A stretch of 64,000 nucleotides of DNA. It comes from an uncultured Sphingomonas sp. (GTDB taxonomy: Bacteria; Pseudomonadota; Alphaproteobacteria; Sphingomonadales; Sphingomonadaceae). The stretch covers positions 1 to 64,000 of the forward strand of contig NZ_CAJYQD010000047.1 in the NCBI RefSeq assembly GCF_913776855.1, written 5' to 3'. The translations under genes were made by a program, and so were the position numbers. Under the pieces are notes generated by a model. It was not told the origin of the DNA. It saw only the letters and a program-made list of their open reading frames with translations, and made no database searches. Below, one piece after another: positions 53,479-63,170 of this stretch. The number at the start of each line of letters is the position of its first letter. The stretch's first letter is position 1.

Positions 53479-54342
53479 ATGACGGCGAACGCCTCCCCCT
53501 ATCACGACCGGATGCAGCGGGCGCTCGACCATATCGACCGGCATCTCGACGACGATCTCGACCTTGCTCGCATCAGCGCGGTCGCAGCCTTCTCGAAATA
53601 TCATTTCCACCGCCAGTTCGTCGCGACCTTCGGCCTGCCGGTACAGCGTTACGTCCAGCTCGCCCGGTTGCAGCGGGCATCGCACCGGCTCGCCTTCCAC
53701 GGCGACCGCGTGACCGACGTGGCGCTCGATGTGGGATATGATGCGCCCGATGCCTTTGCCCGCGCCTTTCGCCGGCGCTTCAGACAATCGCCATCGTCCT
53801 TCCGTTCCGTGCCCGACTGGGCACCGTGGCGCGCGGCGCTCCTGCCGCTGGATCTTGCGAGGAACCGATCCATGCCGACCTACGACGTCACCCTGCGCGA
53901 CTTTCCCGACACCCGCGTTGCGATCCTGTCCCATGTCGGCGACATGGCGACGATCGGCGACACCATCCGCCGCTTCATCGCGTGGCGACGTGCGAACCGC
54001 CTGTCACCGGCGGACCATGCGACCTTCAACCTCTTTCACAGCGATACGCAGGCGTTGGCGGCCGGCCCGGTCCGCATCGACCTGTGCGTCGCTACCGATC
54101 GCGTATTTCCGCCAGAAGACGGGGTTACCATCGGCCTGATCCCCGGCGGCCGCTGCGCCGTGGTGCGGTTAAGAGGCCAAGCCGACGACCTCGAGGCCCC
54201 GGCGCTCCATCTCTATCGCGACTGGCTGCCCGATAGCGGTGAGGAACTGCGCGACGTTCCGCTATTCTGCCAGCGGGTCCGCTTCTATCCCGACGTGGCG
54301 GAACGCGACGCGATCACCGACCTGTTCCTCCCCTTGCGATAG
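53479..54342 (+). CDS. AraC-family regulator with a GyrI-like effector domain
   Basis: A 287-residue regulator. Two helix-turn-helix motifs fill residues about 10-110 (ISAVAAFSKYHFHRQFVATF and ALDVGYDAPDAFARAFRRRF). The C-terminal half is a GyrI-like ligand-binding domain (YDVTLRDFPDTRVAILSHVG). Such fusions, like Rob or SoxS-related proteins, respond to small molecules or drugs. It stands alone; targets are unknown. Confidence 0.9.
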   Translation: MTANASPYHDRMQRALDHIDRHLDDDLDLARISAVAAFSKYHFHRQFVATFGLPVQRYVQLARLQRASHRLAFHGDRVTDVALDVGYDAPDAFARAFRRRFRQSPSSFRSVPDWAPWRAALLPLDLARNRSMPTYDVTLRDFPDTRVAILSHVGDMATIGDTIRRFIAWRRANRLSPADHATFNLFHSDTQALAAGPVRIDLCVATDRVFPPEDGVTIGLIPGGRCAVVRLRGQADDLEAPALHLYRDWLPDSGEELRDVPLFCQRVRFYPDVAERDAITDLFLPLR

Positions 54343-54419
54343 CGGGGACGGTACACGGCGTACCGGGCGTGCCGAGCGCAGGCAAACATCCCTTAACCAA
54401 TATGCCCCAAGGTCTCGGC

Positions 54420-56231
54420 ATGGCCCGATCCACCGAATCCGTTGCGCGCGTAATGCGCTCCGTGATCCTTTCGATGCTATCGGGCTGCACCTATTTCAGC
54501 GCTGCGTTCCTGTCGCTGACGTTGACGCTGGGCAATGACGGGATCGCCACGCTGTGGCCGCCCAGCGGTATCCTGCTCGCGGTCCTGCTGCTGGCACCGC
54601 GCGAACGGATCGCGTGGCACGTGGTTGCCGCAACTATCGGTGCGCTGGCCGCCAACCTGGCGATCGGTAATCCGCCAGCAACCGCGCTTACCTTCGCCGT
54701 CGCCAATATCAGCGAATCGATCCTGGCGGTATGGCTGCTGCGCCGGGACGGCCGGCGCGGCACCGCCTTTCTCGACCAACGCGACCTGTTGCGGTTCGGC
54801 AGCGCGGCCCTGGCCGGAACCATGCTCAGTGCAACGATCACGACGACCACGCTCCCACTCATACCCGAACGGCTTGCCTTGTTCTGGCTGTCGTGGCTGT
54901 CGACGGACCTGCTTGGCATCTTCGTCGTGGCGCCGGTCATCCTGATCTTCGGTCGGGCGCTGTATCGCCCGCGCGTCCAGGCGATACCGCAATCGATCGC
55001 CAGGACGATAGCCGTCTTCCTCCTGATCGCGGTCGTCTCGGCGATCACCTTTGCCCAATCGAGCTATCCGCCCCTGTTCGCGCCGATGCTGGCCGTGCTG
55101 CTGGCCGCGTTCTGGCTCGGCCCGCTGGGCGCGGCGGGCGGGGTGATGATCGTGGCCATGCTGTCGACCACGGCCCTGGCGCTCGGCATCGGGCCGATTG
55201 CGCAGGACGATATCGGGCCGCTCGAACGCAGCCTGTTGCTGCAATGCTATCTGCTCACCACCTTTGCCGCGTCGCTGCCGATCGCGACCCTGCTTGCCGC
55301 ACGCGACCGGCTGCTTGCCCGGCTGGCCGAAAAGATGCGGCTGCTCGAACTGGCCGAAAGCGCGGCACAGGTCGGCCACTGGCGTCTCGACACCGGCAAG
55401 CAGCGGGTCACCTGGTCGCAGGAGGTGTATCGCATCCACGGCATCCCCGATACCGTGCCCCCGACGCTCGGCTCGGCACTGGACGCGTATCATCCCGACG
55501 ACCGCGCGATGGTGACGGACCAGATCGAACAAGCGATGGCCAACCATGCCGGGTTCGAATTTCGCGCGCGGATCGTCCGGCCCGATGGCGAAGTGCGTCA
55601 CGTCTTTTCGCGTGGGGAAATCGATCGGATCAACAATGACGGATCGGTATGCCTGTTCGGCATCATCCAGGACGTCACGGTGCAGGTCGCGCATGAAACC
55701 CTGCTCGACGACGCCCGGCTCCAAGCGGAGGAAGCCGCCCGCATCGCCACGATCATGGCCGAAACCGACCAATTGACCGGCATCGCCAATCGCCGCCGCA
55801 CGCTGGCTGCGCTGGAACGCGCGGTGTCGACCTCCGACGCAGATGGCGGCCCGGTGTCGATCGCGATCTTCGACATCGACCATTTCAAGCAGGTCAACGA
55901 TCGCTATGGCCACGCCACCGGCGATGTGGTGCTGCAACGCGTCGCGCACATCGCCACCGCCGAGTTGCGCAAGGCGGACGTGATCGGTCGGTTCGGCGGG
56001 GAGGAATTCGTCCTGCTGCTGCCCGACGCCACCACGGCCACGGCGTTGCGCGTCGCCGAACGGATCCGCCGCGCGATCGAAGCGGGCGCCGATCGGCCAC
56101 CGGTGACGATCAGCGTGGGCGTCGCCGAACGACTGCCCGGCGAAACCACCGAAGCCTTGCTGCGCCGCGCCGACCAGGCATTGTACGTCGCCAAGCGCGA
56201 GGGGCGCAACACGCTGCGCCTAGCCGCCTGA
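54420..56231 (+). CDS. MASE1-PAS-GGDEF diguanylate cyclase
   Basis: A 603-residue inner-membrane protein. The N-terminal MASE1 sensor has about eight helices, with the family motif TLWPPSGILLAVLLLAP. A PAS domain follows (AQVGHWRLDTGKQRVTWSQEVYRIHGIP). The C-terminal GGDEF domain has GRFGGEEFVLLLP and an RxxD inhibitory site (RKAD) five residues upstream, so both c-di-GMP synthesis and feedback inhibition are expected. I chose the ATG at 54420 (AAGGT upstream); an upstream start at 54369 is weaker. Confidence 0.92.
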   Translation: MARSTESVARVMRSVILSMLSGCTYFSAAFLSLTLTLGNDGIATLWPPSGILLAVLLLAPRERIAWHVVAATIGALAANLAIGNPPATALTFAVANISESILAVWLLRRDGRRGTAFLDQRDLLRFGSAALAGTMLSATITTTTLPLIPERLALFWLSWLSTDLLGIFVVAPVILIFGRALYRPRVQAIPQSIARTIAVFLLIAVVSAITFAQSSYPPLFAPMLAVLLAAFWLGPLGAAGGVMIVAMLSTTALALGIGPIAQDDIGPLERSLLLQCYLLTTFAASLPIATLLAARDRLLARLAEKMRLLELAESAAQVGHWRLDTGKQRVTWSQEVYRIHGIPDTVPPTLGSALDAYHPDDRAMVTDQIEQAMANHAGFEFRARIVRPDGEVRHVFSRGEIDRINNDGSVCLFGIIQDVTVQVAHETLLDDARLQAEEAARIATIMAETDQLTGIANRRRTLAALERAVSTSDADGGPVSIAIFDIDHFKQVNDRYGHATGDVVLQRVAHIATAELRKADVIGRFGGEEFVLLLPDATTATALRVAERIRRAIEAGADRPPVTISVGVAERLPGETTEALLRRADQALYVAKREGRNTLRLAA

Positions 56232-56323
56232 CCGGCAATCGAGGGCCGCTTTGCAGGATCATCCTTAGCGGTCATGGGTCCCCGACCTTGCCCCGTCGCG
56301 TGCCGGAAAGGTACACCCACGCA

Positions 56324-57226
56324 ATGACCCGTTTGATCCAATGGCTTACCGGCCTGCTCCTCCTGTCGCTCGGCACCGTGGCACAGGCCGCCCCGCACTG
56401 CTCCCTCGCCCCCGGCGGCGACCGACAGGTCGTGGTCGGCCCGGACGGTCGCACGGTACTGATCCACCTGCCCCGCGCCCAGGTACCGGAAGCACCTGCC
56501 CCGCTGGTCATCCTGCTCCACGGCAGCGGCAGCACCGGCGCAGCGATGTTGCGTGATTCGAGGCTGGCCGAGGCGGCGGATCGGCACGGCTTCATCGTCG
56601 CCGCGCCCGATGCTGGCATTGCCCATGACAAGGGCTTCGTCTGGAACATTCCCGGCGTGCCGACTGTCGCCGGCACGGTTCCCGGCCCCGATGCGCCCGA
56701 CGATGTGAAGTTCATCGGCGCGCTGATCGATCAGCTGGCTGCGCAAGGCTGTGTCGATCCGGGGCGGGTCTATGCCACCGGCCTGTCGGGCGGCGGGCGG
56801 ATGACGTCGTGGCTCGGCTGCGTCGCGACCGATCGCTTTGCCGGCATTGCCCCCGTGGTCGGGCTGCGTGCCGGCAACCCGCTCGCCAGCGACCCCGCCC
56901 GCCCCGATCCGACGACCTGCCGTCCGTCGAAGCCGCTGCCGGTCCTTGCCTTTGCCGGCGACGCCGACACCACCAACCCGATCCAGGGCGGAGGCGCCAG
57001 ATACTGGTCCTACACCATGCACGCTGCCGAAATGCGCTGGGCCGGCCTCAACGGCTGCACCGCCGCGCCCACCACCCGCTGGGTCGCGCCCAAGGTGTAT
57101 GAGGAACGCTATACCGGCTGCCGCAACGGCGCGGACGTCGCGGGCAGGATCACGGTCGGTGGCGGGCATAGCTGGGTCGTCGACAATGACGCGCTCTGGG
57201 CGTTCCTGTCGCAGCACCGCCGCTGA
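56324..57226 (+). CDS. Exported alpha/beta-hydrolase of the PHB-depolymerase/LpqC class
   Basis: A 300-residue secreted esterase. Signal peptide (TGLLLLSLGTVAQA). Oxyanion-loop region LVILLHGSGSTG near 61-72; nucleophile S155 in GLSGGG; likely acid in FAGDADTTNP and His in VGGGHSW. The class includes polyhydroxybutyrate depolymerases and feruloyl esterases; the substrate is not certain. GGAAAGG lies upstream. It is alone on its transcript. Confidence 0.85.
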   Translation: MTRLIQWLTGLLLLSLGTVAQAAPHCSLAPGGDRQVVVGPDGRTVLIHLPRAQVPEAPAPLVILLHGSGSTGAAMLRDSRLAEAADRHGFIVAAPDAGIAHDKGFVWNIPGVPTVAGTVPGPDAPDDVKFIGALIDQLAAQGCVDPGRVYATGLSGGGRMTSWLGCVATDRFAGIAPVVGLRAGNPLASDPARPDPTTCRPSKPLPVLAFAGDADTTNPIQGGGARYWSYTMHAAEMRWAGLNGCTAAPTTRWVAPKVYEERYTGCRNGADVAGRITVGGGHSWVVDNDALWAFLSQHRR

Positions 57227-57264
57227 CCCTTTCCAAAACGTGTCCGATCGGCCAAGCCGCATCC

Positions 57265-57849
57265 ATGACCGTCCGCACCCTGTTCCCGACCCAGCTCTAC
57301 GAAGCCGATCTCGCCGATGCCCAGCTGGTCGATGAACTCGACGCTTCGGTCCGCGCGCTGGCCGAAGAGGATATGGCGGGTCGTCGCTGGTCGAAGGAGC
57401 ATGGCTATCGCGGCTATACCTCCTATGCCTCGCTCAACGACCTGCCGCTGCGCGACCCGGTGTTCGCCGACCTGAAGCGCGTCCTCGATCGTCATGCCGC
57501 GAAGTTCGCCGCGGCGTGCGGCATGGAACTGGCCGGGCGCAAGCTGAAGCTCGACAGCCTGTGGGTGAACCTGCTGAAGCCCGGCGGCGGCCATTCCGGT
57601 CACCTCCACCCGCACAGCGTCGTGTCGGGCACCGTCTATGTCGCCGTTCCCGAAGGTGCCGGTGGCATCCGGTTCGAGGACCCCCGGCTGCCGATGCTGA
57701 TGGCCGCACCCACCCGCCCCGGCACGTTCGAAACCGTCGCTCCCCGGCCGGGCACACTGCTGCTATGGGAAAGCTGGCTGCGCCACGAGGTCATGCCCCA
57801 TGCCGGCAAGGGCGAACGGATCAGCGTCAGCTTCAACTATCGTTGGTAG
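57265..57849 (+). CDS. 2-oxoglutarate/Fe(II)-oxygenase-like protein (TIGR02466 type)
   Basis: A 194-residue cupin-like protein. It begins VRTLFPTQLYEADL, contains HSGHLHPHSVVSGTVYVAVPEGAGG (candidate iron-binding His residues) and ends with GTLLLWESWLRHEVMPH...SFNYRW, where the last His and Arg fit the oxygenase pattern. Matches the small family described as putative 2OG-Fe(II) oxygenases; substrate unknown. It is 38 bp after the esterase gene. Confidence 0.78.
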   Translation: MTVRTLFPTQLYEADLADAQLVDELDASVRALAEEDMAGRRWSKEHGYRGYTSYASLNDLPLRDPVFADLKRVLDRHAAKFAAACGMELAGRKLKLDSLWVNLLKPGGGHSGHLHPHSVVSGTVYVAVPEGAGGIRFEDPRLPMLMAAPTRPGTFETVAPRPGTLLLWESWLRHEVMPHAGKGERISVSFNYRW

Positions 57850-57908
57850 CAAATCGGCGCGGCAGGCGCTAAGGGGCGGGCTTTCCATCATCACCGGGAT
57901 TGCACCAA

Positions 57909-59009
57909 GTGGGTTTTCGCTGCGGTATCGTCGGGCTGCCGAATGTCGGCAAGTCCACCCTGTTCAACGCGCTGACGCAGACTCAGGCGGCACAGGCGGC
58001 CAATTATCCCTTCTGCACGATCGAGCCGAACGTCGGTAACGTCGCCGTTCCGGACCCCCGGCTGGATTCGCTGGCGCAGATCGCCAGCTCGGCCAAGAAG
58101 ATCGAGACGCAGCTGGCGTTCGTCGACATCGCCGGCCTGGTGCGCGGCGCGTCGAAGGGTGAGGGGCTGGGCAACCAGTTCCTGGGCAATATCCGCGAGG
58201 TCGATGCGATCGTCCACGTCCTGCGCTGTTTCGAGAATGACGACATCCAGCATGTCGACGATCGCGTCGATCCGATCGCCGATGCGGACACGGTCGAAAC
58301 CGAACTGATGCTGTCCGATCTCGAGTCACTCGAAAAGCGCGTGCCCAACCTGACCAAGAAGGGCCAGCAGGGCGACAAGGAAGCCAAGGTCGCCGCGGTC
58401 GTACTCGGCCGCGCGCTCGACCTGCTGCGCGAAGGCAAGCCGGCCCGCCTGACCGAGGTCAAGGACGAGGAAGAGGAACGCCACTTCGCGCAGGCGCAGC
58501 TGCTCACCGCCAAGCCGGTCCTCTATGTCTGCAACGTCAACGAGGAAGACGCCGCCGAAGGCAACGCGCTGTCGGCAAAGGTGTTTGCCAAGGCGAAGGC
58601 CGAAGGTGCCGAAGCCGTCGTCGTTTCCGCCGCGATCGAGGCGGAGATCGCGACGATGGAACCGGCCGATCGGGCCGAGTTCCTGTCCGACTTGGGCCTT
58701 GCCGAAACCGGCCTCGCCCGCGTGATCCGCGCCGGATATTCGCTGCTGCACCTGCTGACCTTCTTCACGGTCGGTCCGAAGGAAGCCCGCGCCTGGACCG
58801 TGTCGGTCGGGGCCAAGGCACCACAGGCGGCGGGCGAAATCCACAGCGATTTCGAACGCGGCTTCATCCGCGCCGAAACCATCGCCTTTGCCGATTATGT
58901 CGCGTGCAAGGGCGAAAGCGGCGCCCGCGATGCAGGCAAGCTGCGTGCGGAGGGCAAGGAATATGTCGTGCAGGACGGCGACGTGATGCTGTTCCGCTTC
59001 AACGTCTGA
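57909..59009 (+). CDS. ychF: Redox-regulated ribosome-associated ATPase/GTPase YchF
   Basis: A 366-residue OBG-family P-loop protein. The P-loop G9-LPNVGKST17 is followed by FVDIAGLVRGASKGEGLGN, the coiled-coil region (LESLEKRVPNLTKKG) and a TGS domain at the C-terminus (RGFIRAETIAFADYV). YchF prefers ATP, binds ribosomes and dampens antioxidant responses. I chose GTG at 57909 because family members begin (M)GFRCGIVGLPN; a TTG at 57900 also is in frame. No strong ribosome-binding site. Confidence 0.95.
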   Translation: MGFRCGIVGLPNVGKSTLFNALTQTQAAQAANYPFCTIEPNVGNVAVPDPRLDSLAQIASSAKKIETQLAFVDIAGLVRGASKGEGLGNQFLGNIREVDAIVHVLRCFENDDIQHVDDRVDPIADADTVETELMLSDLESLEKRVPNLTKKGQQGDKEAKVAAVVLGRALDLLREGKPARLTEVKDEEEERHFAQAQLLTAKPVLYVCNVNEEDAAEGNALSAKVFAKAKAEGAEAVVVSAAIEAEIATMEPADRAEFLSDLGLAETGLARVIRAGYSLLHLLTFFTVGPKEARAWTVSVGAKAPQAAGEIHSDFERGFIRAETIAFADYVACKGESGARDAGKLRAEGKEYVVQDGDVMLFRFNV

Positions 59010-59052
59010 CCCTTCATCACGGCGTCATCTTCTAGCGATATATTGTATCGTC

Positions 59053-60309
59053 ATGCGGTTCCCTTCCCTGTTCGCTGCGCTTGCCCTGCTGGGCGGTTGC
59101 GCTGGTCATTCGCTCCCCGTCCGGTCGCCCATGGCGGCCGTCAAAACGCGTACGCCGGTCACGATCCTGATCGGGATCGATGGCGCGCGACCGGACTATC
59201 TGTCGCCTGCGGTCACGCCGACCTTGTCGCGGCTGGCGGCGGATGGCGTTTCCGCGTCGATGCAGCCCTCCTTTCCGACCAAGACCTTCCCCAATTTCTG
59301 GACGATCGCGACCGGCGTCCGTCCCGACAAGAGCGGCATCGTCGGCAACAAGATGGAGGACGCCGCCCGCCCCGGCGAAACCTTCACCATGGAAACCACC
59401 GATCCGTTCTGGTGGAACACCGCCAAACCGATCTGGATCGCCGCCGAACAGGCTGGCATCCGCAGCGCGACGATGTTCTGGCCGGGTAGCGAGGTCGCCT
59501 GGGGCGGCAGCGGCAAGCCCGACCACGGCGTCTATGCCGGCGGTGCCCATGCGTCCGACTGGCAGGCATTCAATCAGGCGATCGATGCGAACCAGCGCGT
59601 CGATGCGGTGATCGACTGGCTGCGCCGCCCCGCCGCGACCCGCCCGCGCTTCGTCACCCTGTATTTCGATGACGTAGATGCCGCCGGACATGAACATGGC
59701 CCGCAAGGGGCGGAAACGCGCGCCGCGATGACGCATGTCGATGCCGCGATCGGTCGCTTGCAGCGCGAACTGGCGACGCTGGGGCAACCGGCGGACCTGA
59801 TCGTCGTCGCCGACCATGGCATGGCGGCGATCGCCACCGACCGCGTCATCGCCCTCGACCGCGTGATCCCGACCGGCAGCTATCGCCTGATCGAAACCGG
59901 CCCCTATGCCGCGATCGATTCCACACCGGGCCAGGAACGCGCCTTGGCCGCTGCACTCGCCAGGCCGCATCCGCACATGCAATGCTGGCCCAAGGCCGCG
60001 ATCCCGGCGCGCCTGCGCTACGGCACCAATCCGCGCGTCGCGGCTTTCCTGTGTCTTGCCGAGATCGGTTGGACGATCGCACCATCCGCCCCCACCCGGC
60101 CGGTAACCGGCGGCGCGCATGGCTATGACGACGCCGCGCCGGAGATGCAGGCGATGTTCGTGGCGAACGGGCCGGCGTTCCGTACGGGTGTGAAGCTGCC
60201 CTCCTTCCGCAACACCGCGATCCACCCGCTGCTGCGCCGGATGCTGGGTATTGCGCCAGACCCGACATTGGACGGCGACGCCGGGATTGGCGCAGCCGCG
60301 CTGCGATAA
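59053..60309 (+). CDS. Nucleotide pyrophosphatase/phosphodiesterase-family lipoprotein
   Basis: A 418-residue member of the alkaline-phosphatase superfamily. Lipobox LLGGC (Cys16). Metal-binding and catalytic motifs: LIGIDGARPDYL, with nucleophile Thr in SFPTKTFPNFWTIATG; YFDDVDAAGHEHGP; and VVADHGM. These match ectonucleotide pyrophosphatases that hydrolyse phosphodiester or pyrophosphate bonds of nucleotides or sugar nucleotides. It acts at the envelope. Substrate uncertain. It is 43 bp after ychF. Confidence 0.9.
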   Translation: MRFPSLFAALALLGGCAGHSLPVRSPMAAVKTRTPVTILIGIDGARPDYLSPAVTPTLSRLAADGVSASMQPSFPTKTFPNFWTIATGVRPDKSGIVGNKMEDAARPGETFTMETTDPFWWNTAKPIWIAAEQAGIRSATMFWPGSEVAWGGSGKPDHGVYAGGAHASDWQAFNQAIDANQRVDAVIDWLRRPAATRPRFVTLYFDDVDAAGHEHGPQGAETRAAMTHVDAAIGRLQRELATLGQPADLIVVADHGMAAIATDRVIALDRVIPTGSYRLIETGPYAAIDSTPGQERALAAALARPHPHMQCWPKAAIPARLRYGTNPRVAAFLCLAEIGWTIAPSAPTRPVTGGAHGYDDAAPEMQAMFVANGPAFRTGVKLPSFRNTAIHPLLRRMLGIAPDPTLDGDAGIGAAALR

Positions 60310-60619
60310 GACGGATTCAAAGGAGGGGCGTAGCGACCTGCCTCGGCCTGCGCGGAACGCGATCGATCGGATTCCGCTGCTTGGCCTATGGGATCGGCTG
60401 GATAGCGATACGCCTGAACCGGGGCGTCGCGGGGATACCGTCACGGGTTTCCGGACCCCGACCGTTGCCGCCACGATCGCAGCCGCATGACACCTGCTGC
60501 TATCGTGGGACGGGTGGGCAACCGACACCCCCGGCCCGAACCGTGATGCCTGGGGAAAAATTCAGCCACCTGCCCGCTCAAGGCTTGCAGCCAGCAGGTT
60601 TCGGTATGAAACTGGTCCT
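60310..60619. other. 310-bp intergenic gap with no recognised element
   Basis: No reading frame with plausible protein character, no clear tRNA-like fold, and no palindrome of note. It presumably carries the promoter of the MaoC-like gene, but I see no convincing -35/-10 pair. Confidence 0.5.
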
Positions 60620-61078
60620 ATGCGCTATTTCGAAGACATCGCCGTCGGCGACACCGCCCGCTTCGGTTCCTACCCCGTTTCGCGAGAGGCGGTGATCGAT
60701 TTTGCCCGGCAATATGACCCGCAACCGTTCCACTTGTCCGACGAGGCCGCAGCGCAAACGCATTTCGGTCGGCTGGCGGCCAGCGGGTGGCATAGCTGCG
60801 CGATGACGATGGCGATGCTGGTCGAACAATGGCGGATCGATCCCGTCGCCAGCCTGGGCGCGGCGGGGATCGACGAGCTGCGGTGGCGGCGGCCGGTATA
60901 TCCGGGCGATACCCTGCACTGCGAAACCGAGGTGCTGTCGACCCGACCCTCGTCCAGCCGCCCCGAAATGGGCAGCGTCGCCAGCCGGGTGACTGTCCGC
61001 AACCAGGACGATCAGGTCGTGATGACCTTCATCTCACAAGCGCTGATCGCAACCCGCGCGGCCGCGCCCGCAACCTGA
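60620..61078 (+). CDS. MaoC-family (R)-hydratase-like protein
   Basis: A 152-residue hot-dog-fold protein with the MaoC pattern: FEDIAVGDTARFGSYPVSREAVIDFARQYDPQPFHLSDE in the N-terminal half, GRLAASGWHSCAMTMAM for the catalytic loop, and IDELRWRRPVYPGDTL. Members hydrate enoyl-CoA; some are only acyl-binding. D and H are present in the usual YDPQPFH. No operon partner. Ribosome-binding site is weak. Confidence 0.87.
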   Translation: MRYFEDIAVGDTARFGSYPVSREAVIDFARQYDPQPFHLSDEAAAQTHFGRLAASGWHSCAMTMAMLVEQWRIDPVASLGAAGIDELRWRRPVYPGDTLHCETEVLSTRPSSSRPEMGSVASRVTVRNQDDQVVMTFISQALIATRAAAPAT

Positions 61079-61086
61079 CCGGACGA

Positions 61087-61860
61087 TCATTCCGACCGGG
61101 GCGTCCGACGTCCCGACCCGCGCCCTTCCGGGCCGCGGAAGCGACCGCCACCAGGACGAATGCCCTCGGGCCGCTCAAAGCCGCGCGCGGCACCGGCCGG
61201 CGGCCCTTCGCGGGATGGCATGGCCGACTGGCTGCTGCCACGCGGCACGTTGCGGAAGCCGAGGCGACCATCGAAACCGGGGCGGCCATCCGGGGCACCC
61301 GGTGCGGCGTCCGATCGACCTCGCCAGCCGCCGGGCCGTCCACGATCGCGCGGGACATTCTCGAACCCGCGCCGATCGTCGAAGCCCGGACGGCGATCGC
61401 CGCGCCAGCCATCGGGACGACGGGGAATTGGCGACTGGCTGCTGCCGCGTGGGACGTTCTGAAAGCCTGGCCGATTGTCGAAACCGGGGCGCTGACCGTT
61501 CCAGCCCGGCCGATCCCAATTGTCCCAGCGCGGCCGGCCGCCACCCCAGTCACCACGCCACCGGTCGCGCCGCTGCTGCCAATAATAGCGCTGGCGATCG
61601 TTCCACCGGAACGGCCGGCGATAGCGGTCGTAGACATAATAGCCGGTGCCCGGATAATAATAATCGCCGAACCAACCCCAGTAGGGATCGCCGAAGCCGC
61701 CGGCATAATTGTCATAATAGCCGCCATAGCCCCCGCCATAATAGCCGGGCGAGGCATAGCCGACATTGACGCCACCATAGCCATAATCGCCATAGGCACA
61801 GGCGGATACGCCCGCCCCCGCCGCAAGGGTCAACAGGATCGCGCGTAGCCGATAAAACAT
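61087..61860 (-). CDS. Tyr/Gly/Arg-rich lipoprotein with three imperfect repeats
   Basis: A 257-residue protein. The N-terminus is a lipoprotein signal (MFYRLRAILLTLAAGAGVSAC). Residues 22-75 are Tyr/Gly-rich (YYGGGYGGYYDNYAGGFGDP). The rest is Arg/Gly/Pro-rich and contains three imperfect copies of a unit like RPGFDNRPGFQNVPRGSSQS. GGGAGC precedes the ATG. The composition suggests an extended cell-surface or adhesive protein. No known domain. Convergent with the MaoC-like gene, 8 bp apart. Confidence 0.68.
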   Translation of the reverse strand: MFYRLRAILLTLAAGAGVSACAYGDYGYGGVNVGYASPGYYGGGYGGYYDNYAGGFGDPYWGWFGDYYYPGTGYYVYDRYRRPFRWNDRQRYYWQQRRDRWRGDWGGGRPRWDNWDRPGWNGQRPGFDNRPGFQNVPRGSSQSPIPRRPDGWRGDRRPGFDDRRGFENVPRDRGRPGGWRGRSDAAPGAPDGRPGFDGRLGFRNVPRGSSQSAMPSREGPPAGAARGFERPEGIRPGGGRFRGPEGRGSGRRTPRSE

Positions 61861-62062
61861 GGGTCTGCTCCCGCAGGCGACGAGCCTGGGCGCGGCGCCG
61901 ATCATGATGGTGATGGGAAACAACGGTCGGTAGCGACCGCCGGTTCCTGTCCATGCGGCACCATCCGCCACGCCGGCTGAATGGATGCTTTCTCAGGTCG
62001 CCCGATCTACCTTCGAAAACCGCTGATATGTTGGCGCTGCCTTCGCGCGGGAATGGTTGGAA

Positions 62063-62479
62063 TCAAGTCACGGTCACGACCCGACAGCGCATATCTGTCC
62101 GGCTATGGCCAACGCGCCGGGGCGGCCAGTGCCGCACGCTCCAATTGCCGAGATCCTGCCCGCGAACGAATTGCGCCCGGCAGGATATTCGATCGGGCGC
62201 AACCTCGCCCCGAACCCGTCGCGGTCCTCCCTCGCGCCACAGGATGAACGAACAACGCTGGCCCGCGCGAGCCTTGGCACAATCCAGCGCTTGAATGTGT
62301 AGCCGGGGCGCCGGGCTTTCGCTTCCCCCTGCCTCGTACCACGACGCGGCCACTCGGTTGCCATTGCCGATGATCGCATTGCGCTGCAAATCGTCCCAGA
62401 TGGCCGCGCGTAACTGTCCTGCCAGCGGCTCTTCCGGTACGGAAAGGGTCGCCGCAGCGAACAAGGTCAGGGCGATCAT
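62063..62479 (-). CDS. Small exported hypothetical protein
   Basis: A 138-residue open frame starting MIALTLFAAATLSVPEEPL, with a short signal-like helix and then a soluble region (WDDLQRNAIIGNGNRVAASWYEAGGSESP). Two to three Cys residues could pair in the periplasm (LDCAKARAGQRCSF). No recognised family and no strong ribosome-binding site, so it could be spurious. I include it because composition from 20 on looks protein-like. Confidence 0.4.
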   Translation of the reverse strand: MIALTLFAAATLSVPEEPLAGQLRAAIWDDLQRNAIIGNGNRVAASWYEAGGSESPAPRLHIQALDCAKARAGQRCSFILWREGGPRRVRGEVAPDRISCRAQFVRGQDLGNWSVRHWPPRRVGHSRTDMRCRVVTVT

Positions 62480-62618
62480 GCGATCGGCCCAGCAAAGGCG
62501 ACCGATCTTGGGCGGCACGGGTCCGGCGAGGCGCCTTCCCGGCAACTCCTCAGCCTCAGACAATCGCCCGCAGGATTTCCAGCGCAATAATGGCAGAGCT
62601 TGTTACGCCCTGTGCCGA

Positions 62619-63170
62619 TCAATGCCCTGAAAACCCCACCAACGCGGAAACCGCGATCCCGTCGGCCCGTAACGCATCGGCACCGCCCAGATCGGGCAGG
62701 TCGATCGCGAAGACAGCCTGTTCGACCGTGGCGCCCGCCTTGCGCAGCAACCGCACCGCCGCGCGGGCCGTGCCGCCGGTCGCGATCAGGTCGTCGACCA
62801 GCAGGACGCGCGCGCCGGGGGCACAGGCATCAGCGTGGATCACGATCCGGTCGGTGCCGTATTCGAGCGCATAATCCTCAGCGATGGTCGCGCCCGGCAG
62901 CTTGCCGTCCTTGCGGATCAACAGCACGCCGGCACCCAGCGCCAGCGCGACGGCGGGAGCGAAGACGAAACCGCGCGCCTCGATCCCGGCAACCAGCTCG
63001 ATCGGTCCCTGCACCGCATCGACCATGCCCTGCACCGCCAGCCGCAGCCCCTCCGGATCGAGGATCAGCGTCGTGATGTCCCGGAACTGGATGCCGGGTT
63101 TCGGGAAATCCGGAATGGTACGGATGCGCCGGGCGATCTCATGTCGTCCGACGCCATCCGCGCTACTCAA
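62619..63170 (-). CDS. apt: Adenine phosphoribosyltransferase
   Basis: Salvages adenine to AMP with PRPP. The 183-residue protein has the N-terminal IPDFPKPGIQFRDITTLI, the ARGFVFAPAVAL loop and the PRPP motif VLLVDDLIATGGTA. The likely start is TTG at 63170, which overlaps the cytochrome c1 stop as TTGA; there is no ATG until residue ~50. It follows the last subunit gene of the bc1 complex directly. Confidence 0.93.
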   Translation of the reverse strand: MSSADGVGRHEIARRIRTIPDFPKPGIQFRDITTLILDPEGLRLAVQGMVDAVQGPIELVAGIEARGFVFAPAVALALGAGVLLIRKDGKLPGATIAEDYALEYGTDRIVIHADACAPGARVLLVDDLIATGGTARAAVRLLRKAGATVEQAVFAIDLPDLGGADALRADGIAVSALVGFSGH

